DNA of 64,000 nt. Origin: Oscillospiraceae bacterium (GTDB lineage: Bacteria; Bacillota; Clostridia; Oscillospirales; Oscillospiraceae). The DNA lies in assembly GCA_902767915.1 (NCBI GenBank), contig CACXJE010000002.1, positions 1 to 64,000 of the forward strand, given 5' to 3'. A program made the translations under genes and the position numbers. Positions 23,408-33,550 of the stretch are shown here, one piece after another (position 1 is the first letter of the stretch; every line of letters begins with the position of its first letter). Under the pieces are notes generated by a model. It did not search any database and was not told the origin of the DNA. It saw only the letters and a list, made by a program, of their open reading frames with translations.

Positions 23408-23854
23408 ATGCAGATAACAAACGAAGACTATCAAGCGCTGGCGGACAGTCTGGCGCAGAAATCCAAAACATCCGTCAACTGTGTCAAGGCCTTCGTGATC
23501 GGGGGCCTGATCTGCGTGCTGGGTCAGGGCCTCACAGCTGCTTACCGGGCAGCGGGCCTGTCGGAGCAGACAGCGGGAACGATGTGCTCCGTGAGCTTGA
23601 TTTTTCTTTCGGCGCTGTTGACAGGCCTGGCCTTGTTCGACGATATCGCCAAGCACGCAGGGGCCGGCACGCTGGTTCCCATTACCGGTTTTGCCAATTC
23701 CGTTACCGCTCCCGCGGTGGAGTTCAAAACCGAGGGATATGTCACCGGCCTTGCCGTAAAGATGTTCACCATCGCAGGTCCGGTCCTGGTCTACGGGATC
23801 TCGGCTTCCGTCCTGTACGGACTGATCCTTTGGCTGGTTGCGCTGGCCAAGTAG
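23408..23854 (+). CDS. spoVAC: Stage V sporulation protein AC
   Basis: 148 aa, normal for the family (about 150). Start ATG at 23408; the longer in-frame reading runs backwards into dpaB. Membrane helices at about 25-50, 58-80, 85-105 and 118-145. The pattern CVKAFVIGGLICVLGQGL, GTLVPITGFANSVTAPAVEFKTEG is typical of SpoVAC, which acts as a mechanosensitive-like channel for Ca-dipicolinate in the spore inner membrane. spoVAD and spoVAEB, normally directly downstream, are absent here; a terminator follows. Confidence 0.92.
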   Translation: MQITNEDYQALADSLAQKSKTSVNCVKAFVIGGLICVLGQGLTAAYRAAGLSEQTAGTMCSVSLIFLSALLTGLALFDDIAKHAGAGTLVPITGFANSVTAPAVEFKTEGYVTGLAVKMFTIAGPVLVYGISASVLYGLILWLVALAK

Positions 23855-23865
23855 CGGCAAATGCA

Positions 23866-23903
23866 CAAGGCCCGCTCCGCCCATCCGGGCAGAGCAGGCC
23901 TTG
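23866..23903 (+). terminator. Terminator after spoVAC
   Basis: ACAAGGCC-GCTC-GCCC paired with GGGC-GAGC-GGCCTTGT (single mismatches between blocks) followed by TTGTTT. Confidence 0.8.
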
Positions 23904-23975
23904 TTTGTTTGGAAAAATACAGAATTCGTAATGTTCATTCATTTTGCCCCGATGAAAAAAAGTCGGGATTAAACC

Positions 23976-24004
23976 TTGCTTTTTTGGCCGAAACGCACTA
24001 TAAT
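23976..24004 (+). promoter_or_regulatory. Promoter of the ATP synthase operon
   Basis: TTGCTT (23976-23981), 17-bp spacer, TATAAT (23999-24004), 48 bases before the first gene. No other clear promoter lies between here and the terminator at 31516. Confidence 0.75.
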
Positions 24005-24052
24005 GTAGGATATGGGAAAATTGGTTTGTGCGTGCCGATCACGGAGGCTGCC

Positions 24053-24319
24053 ATGCGTTCATACGTCAAGATCGTCAGTTATATGGTATGGTTGACCCAG
24101 CTGGGATTGACAATCGTCGGACCCCTGGTGGGCTTCATTTGGCTTGCGGTGTGGCTGCATAATGCCAAGGGCTGGGGCGGCTGGGTGGTCCTTGCGGGCG
24201 TGATTCTGGGTCTGATGGGCGCGGTCGGCGGCTTGTACTCCGGCCTGAAGACGCTCCACCGGCTGACGGCACAGGACGAAAAAACCGATACGCTTCCCGG
24301 TTATAATCGCCATGAATAA
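24053..24319 (+). CDS. AtpZ-like membrane protein, first gene of the atp operon
   Basis: 88 aa; ATG at 24053 with ACGGAGG upstream. Two membrane helices (about 8-34 and 40-64: VWLTQLGLTIVGPLVGFIWLAVWL and GWVVLAGVILGLMGAVGGLYSGL) and a short polar tail. Size, two-helix hairpin and position before atpI match AtpZ/AtpI-type assembly proteins, proposed to help c-ring assembly and Mg2+/Ca2+ supply. The name is by position and shape. Confidence 0.7.
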   Translation: MRSYVKIVSYMVWLTQLGLTIVGPLVGFIWLAVWLHNAKGWGGWVVLAGVILGLMGAVGGLYSGLKTLHRLTAQDEKTDTLPGYNRHE

Positions 24320-24344
24320 TTATTAAAATCTTTAAGAGGCTGCT

Positions 24345-24755
24345 ATGGAACCTTCCAAACAAACGGACAAACAACAGACGGTCCGGGAGATCCTCCTCTT
24401 CGCTGTCATGCAGCTGATCTGCCTGGGGATCATGTTCGGGATCGCCGCCGCTGTCCATAAGCTCGGTACCGTGTTTTTGCTGGGCGGCATCGTCGGTGTC
24501 TGTCTTGCTGTTTTGAATTATTTTCTGATGGCTGTGGGCGTTTACGCCGCGGCCTCCAAAGCGGAGCAGGGCGACGTCAAGGGCGGACAGAGGATCATTT
24601 CTCTCTCCATGCTGGGCCGTTACGCCCTGATGGCCGTCGTTCTGGTCGTGCTTGCCAAGGCCGGGGCCTGCAACGTGATTGCGATGGTTGTTCCGCTGGT
24701 ATTGTCCAGAATCCTGATTTTTGTCGGGGAATTCTTCAGAAGAAAGGATGGGTGA
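24345..24755 (+). CDS. atpI: ATP synthase subunit I (AtpI-like)
   Basis: 136 aa with four predicted membrane helices and a polar N-terminus (MEPSKQTDKQQTVREILLF). The two pairs of helices (about 18-62 and 85-128) fit the ATP synthase I family, a chaperone for c-ring assembly. It sits between the AtpZ-like gene and atpB, the usual place. Confidence 0.75.
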   Translation: MEPSKQTDKQQTVREILLFAVMQLICLGIMFGIAAAVHKLGTVFLLGGIVGVCLAVLNYFLMAVGVYAAASKAEQGDVKGGQRIISLSMLGRYALMAVVLVVLAKAGACNVIAMVVPLVLSRILIFVGEFFRRKDG

Positions 24756-24761
24756 AGCTGA

Positions 24762-25844
24762 ATGAGCATCAACGGTCCGAAAATATATTTCACCATACCG
24801 ATCTTCGGGGGAATCGCCATTACCCAAACGCTGGTGACCTCGTTTGTCGTCACCTTGATCCTCTGCATCGGCGGCATTCTGCTGGGTCGTAAGCTGACAA
24901 AGCGTCCCGGCAGGGTTCAGGTTCTGACCGAGAAGGCCGTCACGGTTATTACCGACATGGTGCGCGAGGCCATGGGGGACCATAACGTCCGCTGGACGCC
25001 CTTCATCGCCACCCTGTTTTTGTCCTCTCTTCTGGGGACCTTCCTGGGGATGACCGGTATTTTCCGGTCCTCCACCGCCGATATCAGCACCACGATCACC
25101 TGGGCGGTCCTGGTGAGCTTCATCTGCTGGTATCAGTCCATCAAGAACAGCGGCTTCAAGGCATGGCTCAAGGGCTTCACCGAGCCCATCGCCATCATGA
25201 CGCCGATGAACATTGTCTCGGAGATTGCCCAGCCCGTGTCTCTGGCCTTCCGTCATTTCGGCAATATTGCCGGCGGCGGCGTCATCACGTCGCTGATCTA
25301 TTGGGCTCTGTCCGGAGCCTCCGCCGGGCTGCTGCGGCTGATCGGAACCAGCTCTGTGGCGGTGACGGCTGTTCTGATTGTGCTTGGCGTTCTGCTGACC
25401 TTTGTCCTGAAGGTCAAAAACGGCAAGGTGCGGATCGTGGTCCGGTTCTTCGGCGCCATGGCGCTGGGCCTGGGAATCCTGGGGCTTCTGAATTGGCTCT
25501 GGGGCCTGACCGGAAGAGCCTATCCGCAGCTCTCCACGGGCGTCTATACGGCGATGATCGCCGCAGCCTTTGTCGCCCTTCTGGCAGGTCTGTTCCTGCT
25601 GCTGCGTCACAAGAACAGGCTGCAGAGGATTCTGGGCGGCGTGATCTTTGCCGTGAGCCTGCTGACAATCATTTTCATCTCCGACGGTCCGCTGAACGTT
25701 CCGCTGCTGACCCTGGGCCTGCCGGGCGTCCTGTCCCTGTACTTTGACGTGTTCTCCGGCGTGATCCAGGCCTTTGTGTTCAGCCTGCTCACCATGATCT
25801 ACATCTCCGGAGCCTGCCCGCCGCCGGAGGAAACCGGGAAATGA
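24762..25844 (+). CDS. atpB: ATP synthase subunit a, with a large internal insertion
   Basis: 360 aa against a usual 220-270. The family core is present: N-terminal helices, the WTPFIATLFLSSLLGTFLG helix, the essential Arg in PVSLAFRHFGNIAGG (R164) and the C-terminal helix FSGVIQAFVFSLLTMIYI with Gln336. In E. coli the equivalent Arg210 and Gln252 are 42 residues apart; here they are 172 apart. The extra stretch (about 185-310) holds three or four more hydrophobic helices with short basic loops (KVKNGKVR, LRHKNRLQR). Subunit a forms the ion half-channels against the c-ring. The insertion lies in the loop between the last two core helices and may add a periplasm- or lipid-facing module. The start has TGGGTGAAGCTGA upstream. 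Confidence 0.9.
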   Translation: MSINGPKIYFTIPIFGGIAITQTLVTSFVVTLILCIGGILLGRKLTKRPGRVQVLTEKAVTVITDMVREAMGDHNVRWTPFIATLFLSSLLGTFLGMTGIFRSSTADISTTITWAVLVSFICWYQSIKNSGFKAWLKGFTEPIAIMTPMNIVSEIAQPVSLAFRHFGNIAGGGVITSLIYWALSGASAGLLRLIGTSSVAVTAVLIVLGVLLTFVLKVKNGKVRIVVRFFGAMALGLGILGLLNWLWGLTGRAYPQLSTGVYTAMIAAAFVALLAGLFLLLRHKNRLQRILGGVIFAVSLLTIIFISDGPLNVPLLTLGLPGVLSLYFDVFSGVIQAFVFSLLTMIYISGACPPPEETGK

Positions 25845-25925
25845 AGAATTGTCGGGCACGAATTCATTTGTAATCCATAAGGATAAACCTGTTTTTATAC
25901 ACAACATCATTAGGAGGAACTAACT

Positions 25926-26168
25926 ATGCAAGAAGCGATTGTGAAGGCAGCATGTGCTCTGGGAGCCGGCCTGTGCATGGGCATCGGCGCCATCGGCCCC
26001 GCCATCGGCGAAGGCAACGCCGTCGGAAAAGCGCTGGAGGGCATGGCCCGTCAGCCGGAATCCACCAGCAATCTGCGGACCAATATGCTGGTCGGCTGCG
26101 CGGTAGCGGAGACCACCGGTATCTACTCCCTGGTTATCGCCCTTTTGCTGCTGTTCGTGTTCAAATAA
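25926..26168 (+). CDS. atpE: ATP synthase subunit c with two-carboxylate sodium-type site
   Basis: 80 aa helical hairpin, preceded by TTAGGAGG. The loop RQP (42-44) contacts gamma/epsilon. The ion-site residues align with the sodium-binding Ilyobacter/Fusobacterium subunits: Glu29 (position of Gln32), Val60 (63), Glu62 (65), Thr63 (66), Thr64 (67), Tyr67 (70). Gln32 replaced by Glu plus the second carboxylate is the pattern described for Fusobacterium nucleatum. Sodium coupling is therefore likely (inference from motif). An 81-bp gap with no terminator separates it from atpB. Confidence 0.93.
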   Translation: MQEAIVKAACALGAGLCMGIGAIGPAIGEGNAVGKALEGMARQPESTSNLRTNMLVGCAVAETTGIYSLVIALLLLFVFK

Positions 26169-26210
26169 GCTCCGCAGGGGAAAAGAACACAGAAAGGGGG
26201 AGATCACCCA

Positions 26211-26717
26211 ATGAAGGGATTTGAGAACTTTATTGGTTTTAATCCCTGGACCGCTTTGTTCACGCTGTTGAACATGGTCATTACATTTTTGATTCTTAAG
26301 AAATTCCTGTTTAAGCCCGTGAACAAGATGATCGACGATCGCCAGAAGGAGATCGACGATCTGTATACGGATGCCGAGCAGAGCAAGCAGCAGGCGGAGC
26401 TTTTGAAGGCTGACTACGACAACCGTCTGCAGCAGGCAAAGACGACGTCCTATGAGATCATCCAAACCGCCAGACACGAGGCCTATCGTCAGAGCGAGGA
26501 GATTGTAGAAAAGGCGCATACCGAGGCGGAAGCCATCCGGGAAAAGGCCGAGCTCGACATCGAGCTGGAGAAGAAGAAGGCTTACAACGAGATTAAAGAC
26601 GACATTTCCCAGTTGGCGATGGACATCGCCGAAAAGGTCGTGGAGCGCAAGCTGGACGACGCCGATCAGGACCGCCTGTTTGAGGAATTCCTGCGGAATA
26701 TGGGGGATCATGTATGA
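26211..26717 (+). CDS. atpF: ATP synthase subunit b
   Basis: 168 aa. Residues 10-35 (FNPWTALFTLLNMVITFLILKKFLF) are the membrane anchor and LFKPVNKMIDDRQKEI starts the long alpha-helical stalk. The rest is coiled coil rich in Glu, Lys and Ala, ending in a delta-binding segment. It dimerises to form the peripheral stalk. The stop overlaps the atpH start (ATGA). Confidence 0.95.
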   Translation: MKGFENFIGFNPWTALFTLLNMVITFLILKKFLFKPVNKMIDDRQKEIDDLYTDAEQSKQQAELLKADYDNRLQQAKTTSYEIIQTARHEAYRQSEEIVEKAHTEAEAIREKAELDIELEKKKAYNEIKDDISQLAMDIAEKVVERKLDDADQDRLFEEFLRNMGDHV

Positions 26718-27253
26718 ATCGTGCCGCCAAAAACTACGCCGATGCGCTCCTTGAGGTGGCGCATGAAGATGGCGTAGATGATCTTGTGCTGTCCCAGTTT
26801 GCCGATGTCCGGAAGCTGCTGGATGAAAATCCGGATTACGTCAAGCTTATTTTCGCGCCGAACATCCCGAAGGAGGAGCGCGTCGCGCTGTTGGATGAGG
26901 CCTTTTCGGGCCGAATTCACGTCTATTTGCTGAGCTTTTTGAAGCTGCTGTGTGAACAGGGCTATTTCTACGAGTATCAGTATTGCGAGACCCGCTACCG
27001 CACCTATTACAATACGATCCACGGCATCATTGCCGCGGTGGCTGTGACGGCGGTTCCGCTGCGCCCGGAACAGATCGAGAAGCTCCGGGTCCGTCTTTCG
27101 GAGCTGACGGGAAAGCAAGTGGGTATGGAAAACCGTGTGGATCCCTCGGTCCTGGGCGGAGTCCGCCTGGAATACGAGGCGACAGAGCTTGACGGTACCG
27201 TCCGTCAGAAGCTGGACGGGATCAGCAGGACGCTTTCCGACACCATACTATAA
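26714..27253 (+). CDS. atpH: ATP synthase subunit delta
   Basis: 179 aa. The N-terminal helical domain (MNRAAKNYADALLEVAHEDG, the usual Y-A-AL pattern) binds the alpha N-terminus. The C-terminal domain ends with the conserved DPSVLGGVRLEYEATELDGTV block (GG-R). It links the F1 head to the b stalk. Four-base overlap with atpF. Confidence 0.95.
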   Translation: MNRAAKNYADALLEVAHEDGVDDLVLSQFADVRKLLDENPDYVKLIFAPNIPKEERVALLDEAFSGRIHVYLLSFLKLLCEQGYFYEYQYCETRYRTYYNTIHGIIAAVAVTAVPLRPEQIEKLRVRLSELTGKQVGMENRVDPSVLGGVRLEYEATELDGTVRQKLDGISRTLSDTIL

Positions 27254-27268
27254 GAAAGCAGGGAAATC

Positions 27269-28783
27269 ATGGAATTCAGACCGGAAGAGATCGCAAATGT
27301 CATCCGATCTCAGATCAGAAATTATGAATCGAAATTAGAGCAGAAGGAGACCGGCACCATCATCACCCTGGGCGACGGAATCGCCCGGGCCGTGGGCTTG
27401 GAAAACTGCATGGTGAACGAGCTGGTGGAATTCCCGAACGGCACCTACGGCATGGCCCAGAATCTGGAGGAGCGCTCTGTCTCTCTGGTAATCCTGGGCT
27501 CCGATGAAGGCATGCGGGAGGGCGATACCGTCCGCCGCACCGGCAAGGTGGTCTCCGTTCCCGTCGGCGAGGAGCTGATCGGCCGCGTGGTCAACGCGCT
27601 GGGCGAACCCATTGACGGCAACGGCCCCCTCAATACCACGAATTATCGCCCCGTCGAGATGCCGGCTCCCGGTGTCATCGAGCGGAAGTCCGTCTCTGTC
27701 CCGCTGCAGACCGGTATCAAGGCTGTGGACGCCATGATCCCCATCGGCCGGGGTCAGCGTGAGCTGATCATCGGTGACCGGCAGACCGGCAAGACTACCA
27801 TCGCCCTGGACACCATCATCAACCAGAAGGGGAAGAACGTCATCTGCATTTATGTAGCCATCGGCCAGAAACGCTCTACCGTGGCGCAGATCGTCAATAC
27901 CCTGACAGCAGCCGGCGCCATGGAGTATTCCATCGTCGTTTCCGCCACGGCCTCCGAGCTGGCCCCCATGCAGTATATCGCGCCCTATGCGGGCTGCACC
28001 ATGGGCGAGTATTTCATGGCTCAGGGCAAGGACGTCCTGGTGGTCTATGACGATCTCAGCAAGCACGCGGTGGCCTACCGTGCGATTTCTCTGCTGATTC
28101 GCCGCCCGCCCGGACGTGAAGCCTATCCCGGCGACGTCTTCTATCTGCATTCCCGTCTGCTGGAGCGGGCCGCCCGGATGGCGCCCGAATACGGCGGCGG
28201 CTCTCTGACGGCGCTGCCCATCATCGAGACCCAGGCCGGCGACGTTTCTGCCTATATCCCCACCAATGTCATCTCCATCACCGACGGCCAGATCTTCCTG
28301 GAGACCGAGCTGTTCCACGCCGGCGTCATGCCCGCCATCAACCCGGGCATTTCCGTCTCCCGTGTGGGCGGCGCTGCCCAGATCAAGGCCCTCAAGAAGG
28401 TGTCCGGGACCTTGAAGCTGCTCTATTCCCAGTACCGGGAGCTGCAGAGCTTTGCCCAGTTCGGCTCCGATCTGGACAAGGACACCAAGGAGCGCCTGGC
28501 CCAGGGCGAGCGCATTGTGGAGGTGCTGAAGCAGTCCAACAATGCGCCGGTTCCCGTGGAGCAGCAGGTCTGCATCATCTATGCCGTGGTCAACGGATAC
28601 CTTAAGGAAATCCCGGTGGCCAGGGTGCATGAATTTGAGCAGGGCCTCTATCATTGGCTGGAAACCCGCCACCACCGGATGCTGCGCACCATCGTGGAGA
28701 CCGGTGTTCTCAGCGAGGAGACCGAGACCCAGCTGAAGGCCGCTTTGAACGAATACATTCAGGAATTCACCAAGACCCTGTAA
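27269..28783 (+). CDS. atpA: ATP synthase subunit alpha
   Basis: 504 aa, full length. Walker A GDRQTGKT (about 169-176) binds non-catalytic nucleotide. [13 protein letters not shown] is the Walker B region, and [11 protein letters not shown] carries the arginine finger that completes the catalytic site on beta. Start supported by AAAGCAGGGAAATC upstream; the spacing from atpH is 15 bases. Confidence 0.97.
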   Translation: MEFRPEEIANVIRSQIRNYESKLEQKETGTIITLGDGIARAVGLENCMVNELVEFPNGTYGMAQNLEERSVSLVILGSDEGMREGDTVRRTGKVVSVPVGEELIGRVVNALGEPIDGNGPLNTTNYRPVEMPAPGVIERKSVSVPLQTGIKAVDAMIPIGRGQRELIIGDRQTGKTTIALDTIINQKGKNVICIYVAIGQKRSTVAQIVNTLTAAGAMEYSIVVSATASELAPMQYIAPYAGCTMGEYFMAQGKDVLVVYDDLSKHAVAYRAISLLIRRPPGREAYPGDVFYLHSRLLERAARMAPEYGGGSLTALPIIETQAGDVSAYIPTNVISITDGQIFLETELFHAGVMPAINPGISVSRVGGAAQIKALKKVSGTLKLLYSQYRELQSFAQFGSDLDKDTKERLAQGERIVEVLKQSNNAPVPVEQQVCIIYAVVNGYLKEIPVARVHEFEQGLYHWLETRHHRMLRTIVETGVLSEETETQLKAALNEYIQEFTKTL

Positions 28784-28800
28784 GGAAGGAGGCATGACAC

Positions 28801-29652
28801 ATGGCTGGCGTTTCCATGAAAAGCATCAAGCTCCGCATCAAGAGCATGGAAAGCACCAAGCAGATCACCAAGGCCATGGAAATGGTAGCCTCCTCCAAGC
28901 TGCGCCGTGCGCAGGAGCGGGTCCTGGCTGCCCGTCCCTATTTTGAAATCCTGTACGATACGCTGAATACCATCGCAAACAACACCGAGGACTTTTCCTC
29001 TCCTTATCTGGAGAAGCGCCCGGTGAAGAAGAGCTGTTATGTGGTTATCGGCGGCGATCGGGGCCTGGCCGGCGGCTTCAACCATAATGTGCTGCATCTG
29101 GCCGAGTCTCTGATGGAGGGAAAAACCGCCTGCGTTGTGCCCATCGGCAAGAAGGTCCTGGAGTTTTTCCGTTCCAGAGGCGTGGAGATCGTGACGGACG
29201 TCTATGCCACGGCTGCCGATGTGCATGTGGGCGACTGCTTTACCGCCTCTAAAATGCTCAGCAAGGGCTTCCTTGACGGCGAATTTGACGAGATATACGT
29301 CGTATACACGAACTTTGTCTCGATGCTGTCCCAGACGCCTGCAGCCCTTCCGCTGCTGCCGCTGGAATATCACCCCAGACCCGGCGACAAGCCCTCCGAC
29401 TGCCTGACCCTCTATGAGCCAGACAGCGTTTCCGTGTTTGACGCCATCATTCCGGAATACCTGGGCGGCCTGATCTACGGCGCCCTCTGTGAATCCGTGA
29501 CCTCTGAGCACGGTGCCAGACGTACCGCCATGGACGCGGCCACCAAGAATGCGGAGGAGATGATCTCCGATCTGAGCATCAAGTATAATCGGGCCCGTCA
29601 GGGGGCCATCACCCAGGAAATCACGGAGATTGTCGCCGGTGCGGACGCGTAA
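28801..29652 (+). CDS. atpG: ATP synthase subunit gamma
   Basis: 283 aa, with AAGGAAGGAGG upstream. The N-terminal helix (KSIKLRIKSMESTKQITKAMEMVASSKLRRAQ) and C-terminal helix (TKNAEEMISDLSIKYNRARQGAITQEITEIVAGA) form the central coiled-coil shaft; the middle is the Rossmann-like foot (VVIGGDRGLAGGFNHNV). It transmits rotation between c-ring and catalytic head. Confidence 0.97.
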   Translation: MAGVSMKSIKLRIKSMESTKQITKAMEMVASSKLRRAQERVLAARPYFEILYDTLNTIANNTEDFSSPYLEKRPVKKSCYVVIGGDRGLAGGFNHNVLHLAESLMEGKTACVVPIGKKVLEFFRSRGVEIVTDVYATAADVHVGDCFTASKMLSKGFLDGEFDEIYVVYTNFVSMLSQTPAALPLLPLEYHPRPGDKPSDCLTLYEPDSVSVFDAIIPEYLGGLIYGALCESVTSEHGARRTAMDAATKNAEEMISDLSIKYNRARQGAITQEITEIVAGADA

Positions 29653-31502
<1,850 letters not shown>

Positions 31503-31515
31503 TATCTTGCGCAGA

Positions 31516-31551
31516 CGAAAAACGCCCGCCGGGCTCGGCGGGCGTTTTTCG
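31516..31551. terminator. Bidirectional terminator between atpC and the flavodiiron gene
   Basis: CGAAAAACGCCCGCCG / CGGCGGGCGTTTTTCG, a 16-bp perfect stem with a 4-nt loop and T5 on both strands. Confidence 0.93.
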
Positions 31552-31574
31552 TTGTTATCCGGCGCAGACGGGGC

Positions 31575-33371
31575 TTAGCCCAGCTGCTCAAAGTCGGCGG
31601 CGCCGTGCTTGCAGAGCGGGCAGATGAAATCCTCGGGCAGGTTCTCGCCCTCGTAGACATAGCCGCAGATCTTGCAGACCCAGCCCTTCTTGACGGCGGT
31701 CTCGGGCTTGGGCTTCACGTTGGCCTGGTAGTAGGTGTAGGTCATGGTCTCCTTGTCGGAGAGCACCCGGGCCTCGGTCACGGTGCAGATGAACATACCG
31801 TGGGTGTCCAGATCCACGTACTGCTCCACCTTCAGGCTCATGAAGGCGTTGATGTACTTGGGCAGGAATACCAGGCCGTTGTCAGACCGCAGGGGGCTGC
31901 AGTCGGCGAACTTGTCCACATTCCGGCCGGACTGGAAGCCAAAGTGCTGGAAGACCTTGAAGGGAGCCTCCACAGACAGGCAGTTGACGTTCATCATGCC
32001 GGTCTTCTTCACCAGCTCATGGGTGTAGTTGGCCTTATTGATGCAGACGGCGATCCGGTTGGGGGTATTGGTGACCTGGGTCACGGTGTTGACGATGCAG
32101 CCGTTGTCTTTGTCGCCGTCCTTGGAGGTGACCACGTACAGGCCGTAGCCGATCTTGAACAGTGCGGTCAAATCGGACTTGTTGGCGGTTTCGTCATGCT
32201 GGGCCAGGTAGTCCTTGCAGAGCTCGTCGGTGAGCTTTTCGATCTCGGCCTCGCTCTCTTCGCTGAGGGCGCCCTTCAGGTGGACGGTGGTTTCGGCGAA
32301 GGTCAGATTCTTGCAGCCCTCCAGGTGCTTCTTCATGACCTTGGCGGCCATGGGAGCCCAGGAACCGTTCTCCATCAGAGCCACGGTCTTGTTCTGCCAG
32401 TTCCGCTCGGTCAGATGGCCCAGGAACTCCCGCATATAGGGGAAGATCTCGGAATTGTAGGTGGTGGTGGCCAGGACGATGCGGCCGTAGCGGAAGGCGT
32501 CCTCCACGCACTCGTACATGTCTTCCCGGGCCAGATCCGCCACGGCGACCTTGGGACAGCCCTTTTCCTTCAGCTTCCGGACCAGCAGCTCCACAGCCTT
32601 CTTGGTGTGGCCGTAGACGGAGGTGTAGGCCACGAAGATGCCCTCGGTTTCGGTGCCGTAGGAGGACCAGATGTTGTACTGGTTGATGTAGTGGCTCAGA
32701 TTCTCGGTCAGAACCGGACCGTGCAGGGGGGCGATGATCTGGATATCCAGGGCGGCGGCCTTTTTCAGAACGGCCTGGACCTGGGCGCCGTATTTGCCCA
32801 CGATGCCGAAGTAGTAGCGTCTCGCCTCGCAGTCCCAGCCCTCGGGATCTTCCACGTCGTTGGCGCCGAATTTGCCGAAGCCGTCGGCGGAGAAGAGGAC
32901 CTTGTCCTTGGCGTCATAGGTCATAATGACCTCGGGCCAGTGGACCATGGGGGCCTGGACAAAGTGCAGGGTATGGGCGCCCAGCTCCAGGGTGTCGCCC
33001 TCTTTGACCACGATCCGACGGTCCTCAAACTCGGACCCGAAGAAATTCTTCATCATGGGGAAGGCCTTTGCGGAGCTGACCAGGGTAGCTTCGGGATACA
33101 GATCCATGAAGACCTGGATGTTGGCGCTGTGGTCGGGCTCCATGTGCTGGACCACCAGATAGTCGGGCTTCCGACCGCCCAGGACAGCATTGAGGTTGCT
33201 CAGCCACTGCTTGGTGAAATTCTGATCCACGGTGTCCATAACGGCCACTTTGCTGTCCAGAATCACGTAGGAATTGTAGGCCATGCCCAGGGGCACGTCG
33301 AAGTGGCCCTCAAACAGGTCCACCTGGTGGTCGTTGACGCCTACGTAACGAATGTCGTTGGTAATGTTCAT
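31575..33371 (-). CDS. Flavodiiron protein fused to flavin reductase and rubredoxin
   Basis: 598 aa. I chose the ATG at 33371, 7 bases after AAAGGAG; an ATG at 33377 is too close to the site. Domains: metallo-beta-lactamase diiron core (1-250) with all ligands (HMEPDH, then His in MVHWPEV, Asp in FSADGFGKFG, His in APLHGPV); flavodoxin (255-395, VAYTSVYGHTKKAVELL); flavin-reductase-like domain (415-545, YGLYVVTSKDGDKDNGCIVNTVTQVTN); C-terminal rubredoxin (550-598, CKICGYVYEG and CPLCKHG). It reduces O2 to water or NO to N2O and protects anaerobes. Having both reductase and rubredoxin domains in one chain suggests electrons may pass internally from NAD(P)H (inference). Confidence 0.93.
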   Translation of the reverse strand: MNITNDIRYVGVNDHQVDLFEGHFDVPLGMAYNSYVILDSKVAVMDTVDQNFTKQWLSNLNAVLGGRKPDYLVVQHMEPDHSANIQVFMDLYPEATLVSSAKAFPMMKNFFGSEFEDRRIVVKEGDTLELGAHTLHFVQAPMVHWPEVIMTYDAKDKVLFSADGFGKFGANDVEDPEGWDCEARRYYFGIVGKYGAQVQAVLKKAAALDIQIIAPLHGPVLTENLSHYINQYNIWSSYGTETEGIFVAYTSVYGHTKKAVELLVRKLKEKGCPKVAVADLAREDMYECVEDAFRYGRIVLATTTYNSEIFPYMREFLGHLTERNWQNKTVALMENGSWAPMAAKVMKKHLEGCKNLTFAETTVHLKGALSEESEAEIEKLTDELCKDYLAQHDETANKSDLTALFKIGYGLYVVTSKDGDKDNGCIVNTVTQVTNTPNRIAVCINKANYTHELVKKTGMMNVNCLSVEAPFKVFQHFGFQSGRNVDKFADCSPLRSDNGLVFLPKYINAFMSLKVEQYVDLDTHGMFICTVTEARVLSDKETMTYTYYQANVKPKPETAVKKGWVCKICGYVYEGENLPEDFICPLCKHGAADFEQLG

Positions 33372-33415
33372 AGTCATGCTCCTTTACCGATAATGTTTCG
33401 GACTTGCCTGTGTCT

Positions 33416-33444
33416 ATTCTACTCATAAACGGGACTGTTTGCAA
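33416..33444 (-). promoter_or_regulatory. Promoter of the flavodiiron gene
   Basis: On the minus strand: TTGCAA (33439-33444), 17-bp spacer, TAGAAT (33416-33421). Confidence 0.65.
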
Positions 33445-33487
33445 GAAGAATCTGCGGCGGAATCGGACAATATTTCGCTTTCTTTGG

Positions 33488-33516
33488 TTGACGGAAGGAG
33501 AATTATGTGATAAGAT
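33488..33516 (+). promoter_or_regulatory. Promoter of the AI-2E family gene
   Basis: TTGACG (33488-33493), 17-bp spacer, TAAGAT (33511-33516), about 35 bases before the TTG start. Confidence 0.55.
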
Positions 33517-33550
33517 ATAGTTGAATATAGTGGGGAAGGAGGGGCTTTCT

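Noticed and set aside
31605..33428. 607-codon plus-strand frame opposite the flavodiiron gene
   Set aside because: Antisense shadow with biased composition; the minus-strand protein shows all family motifs.
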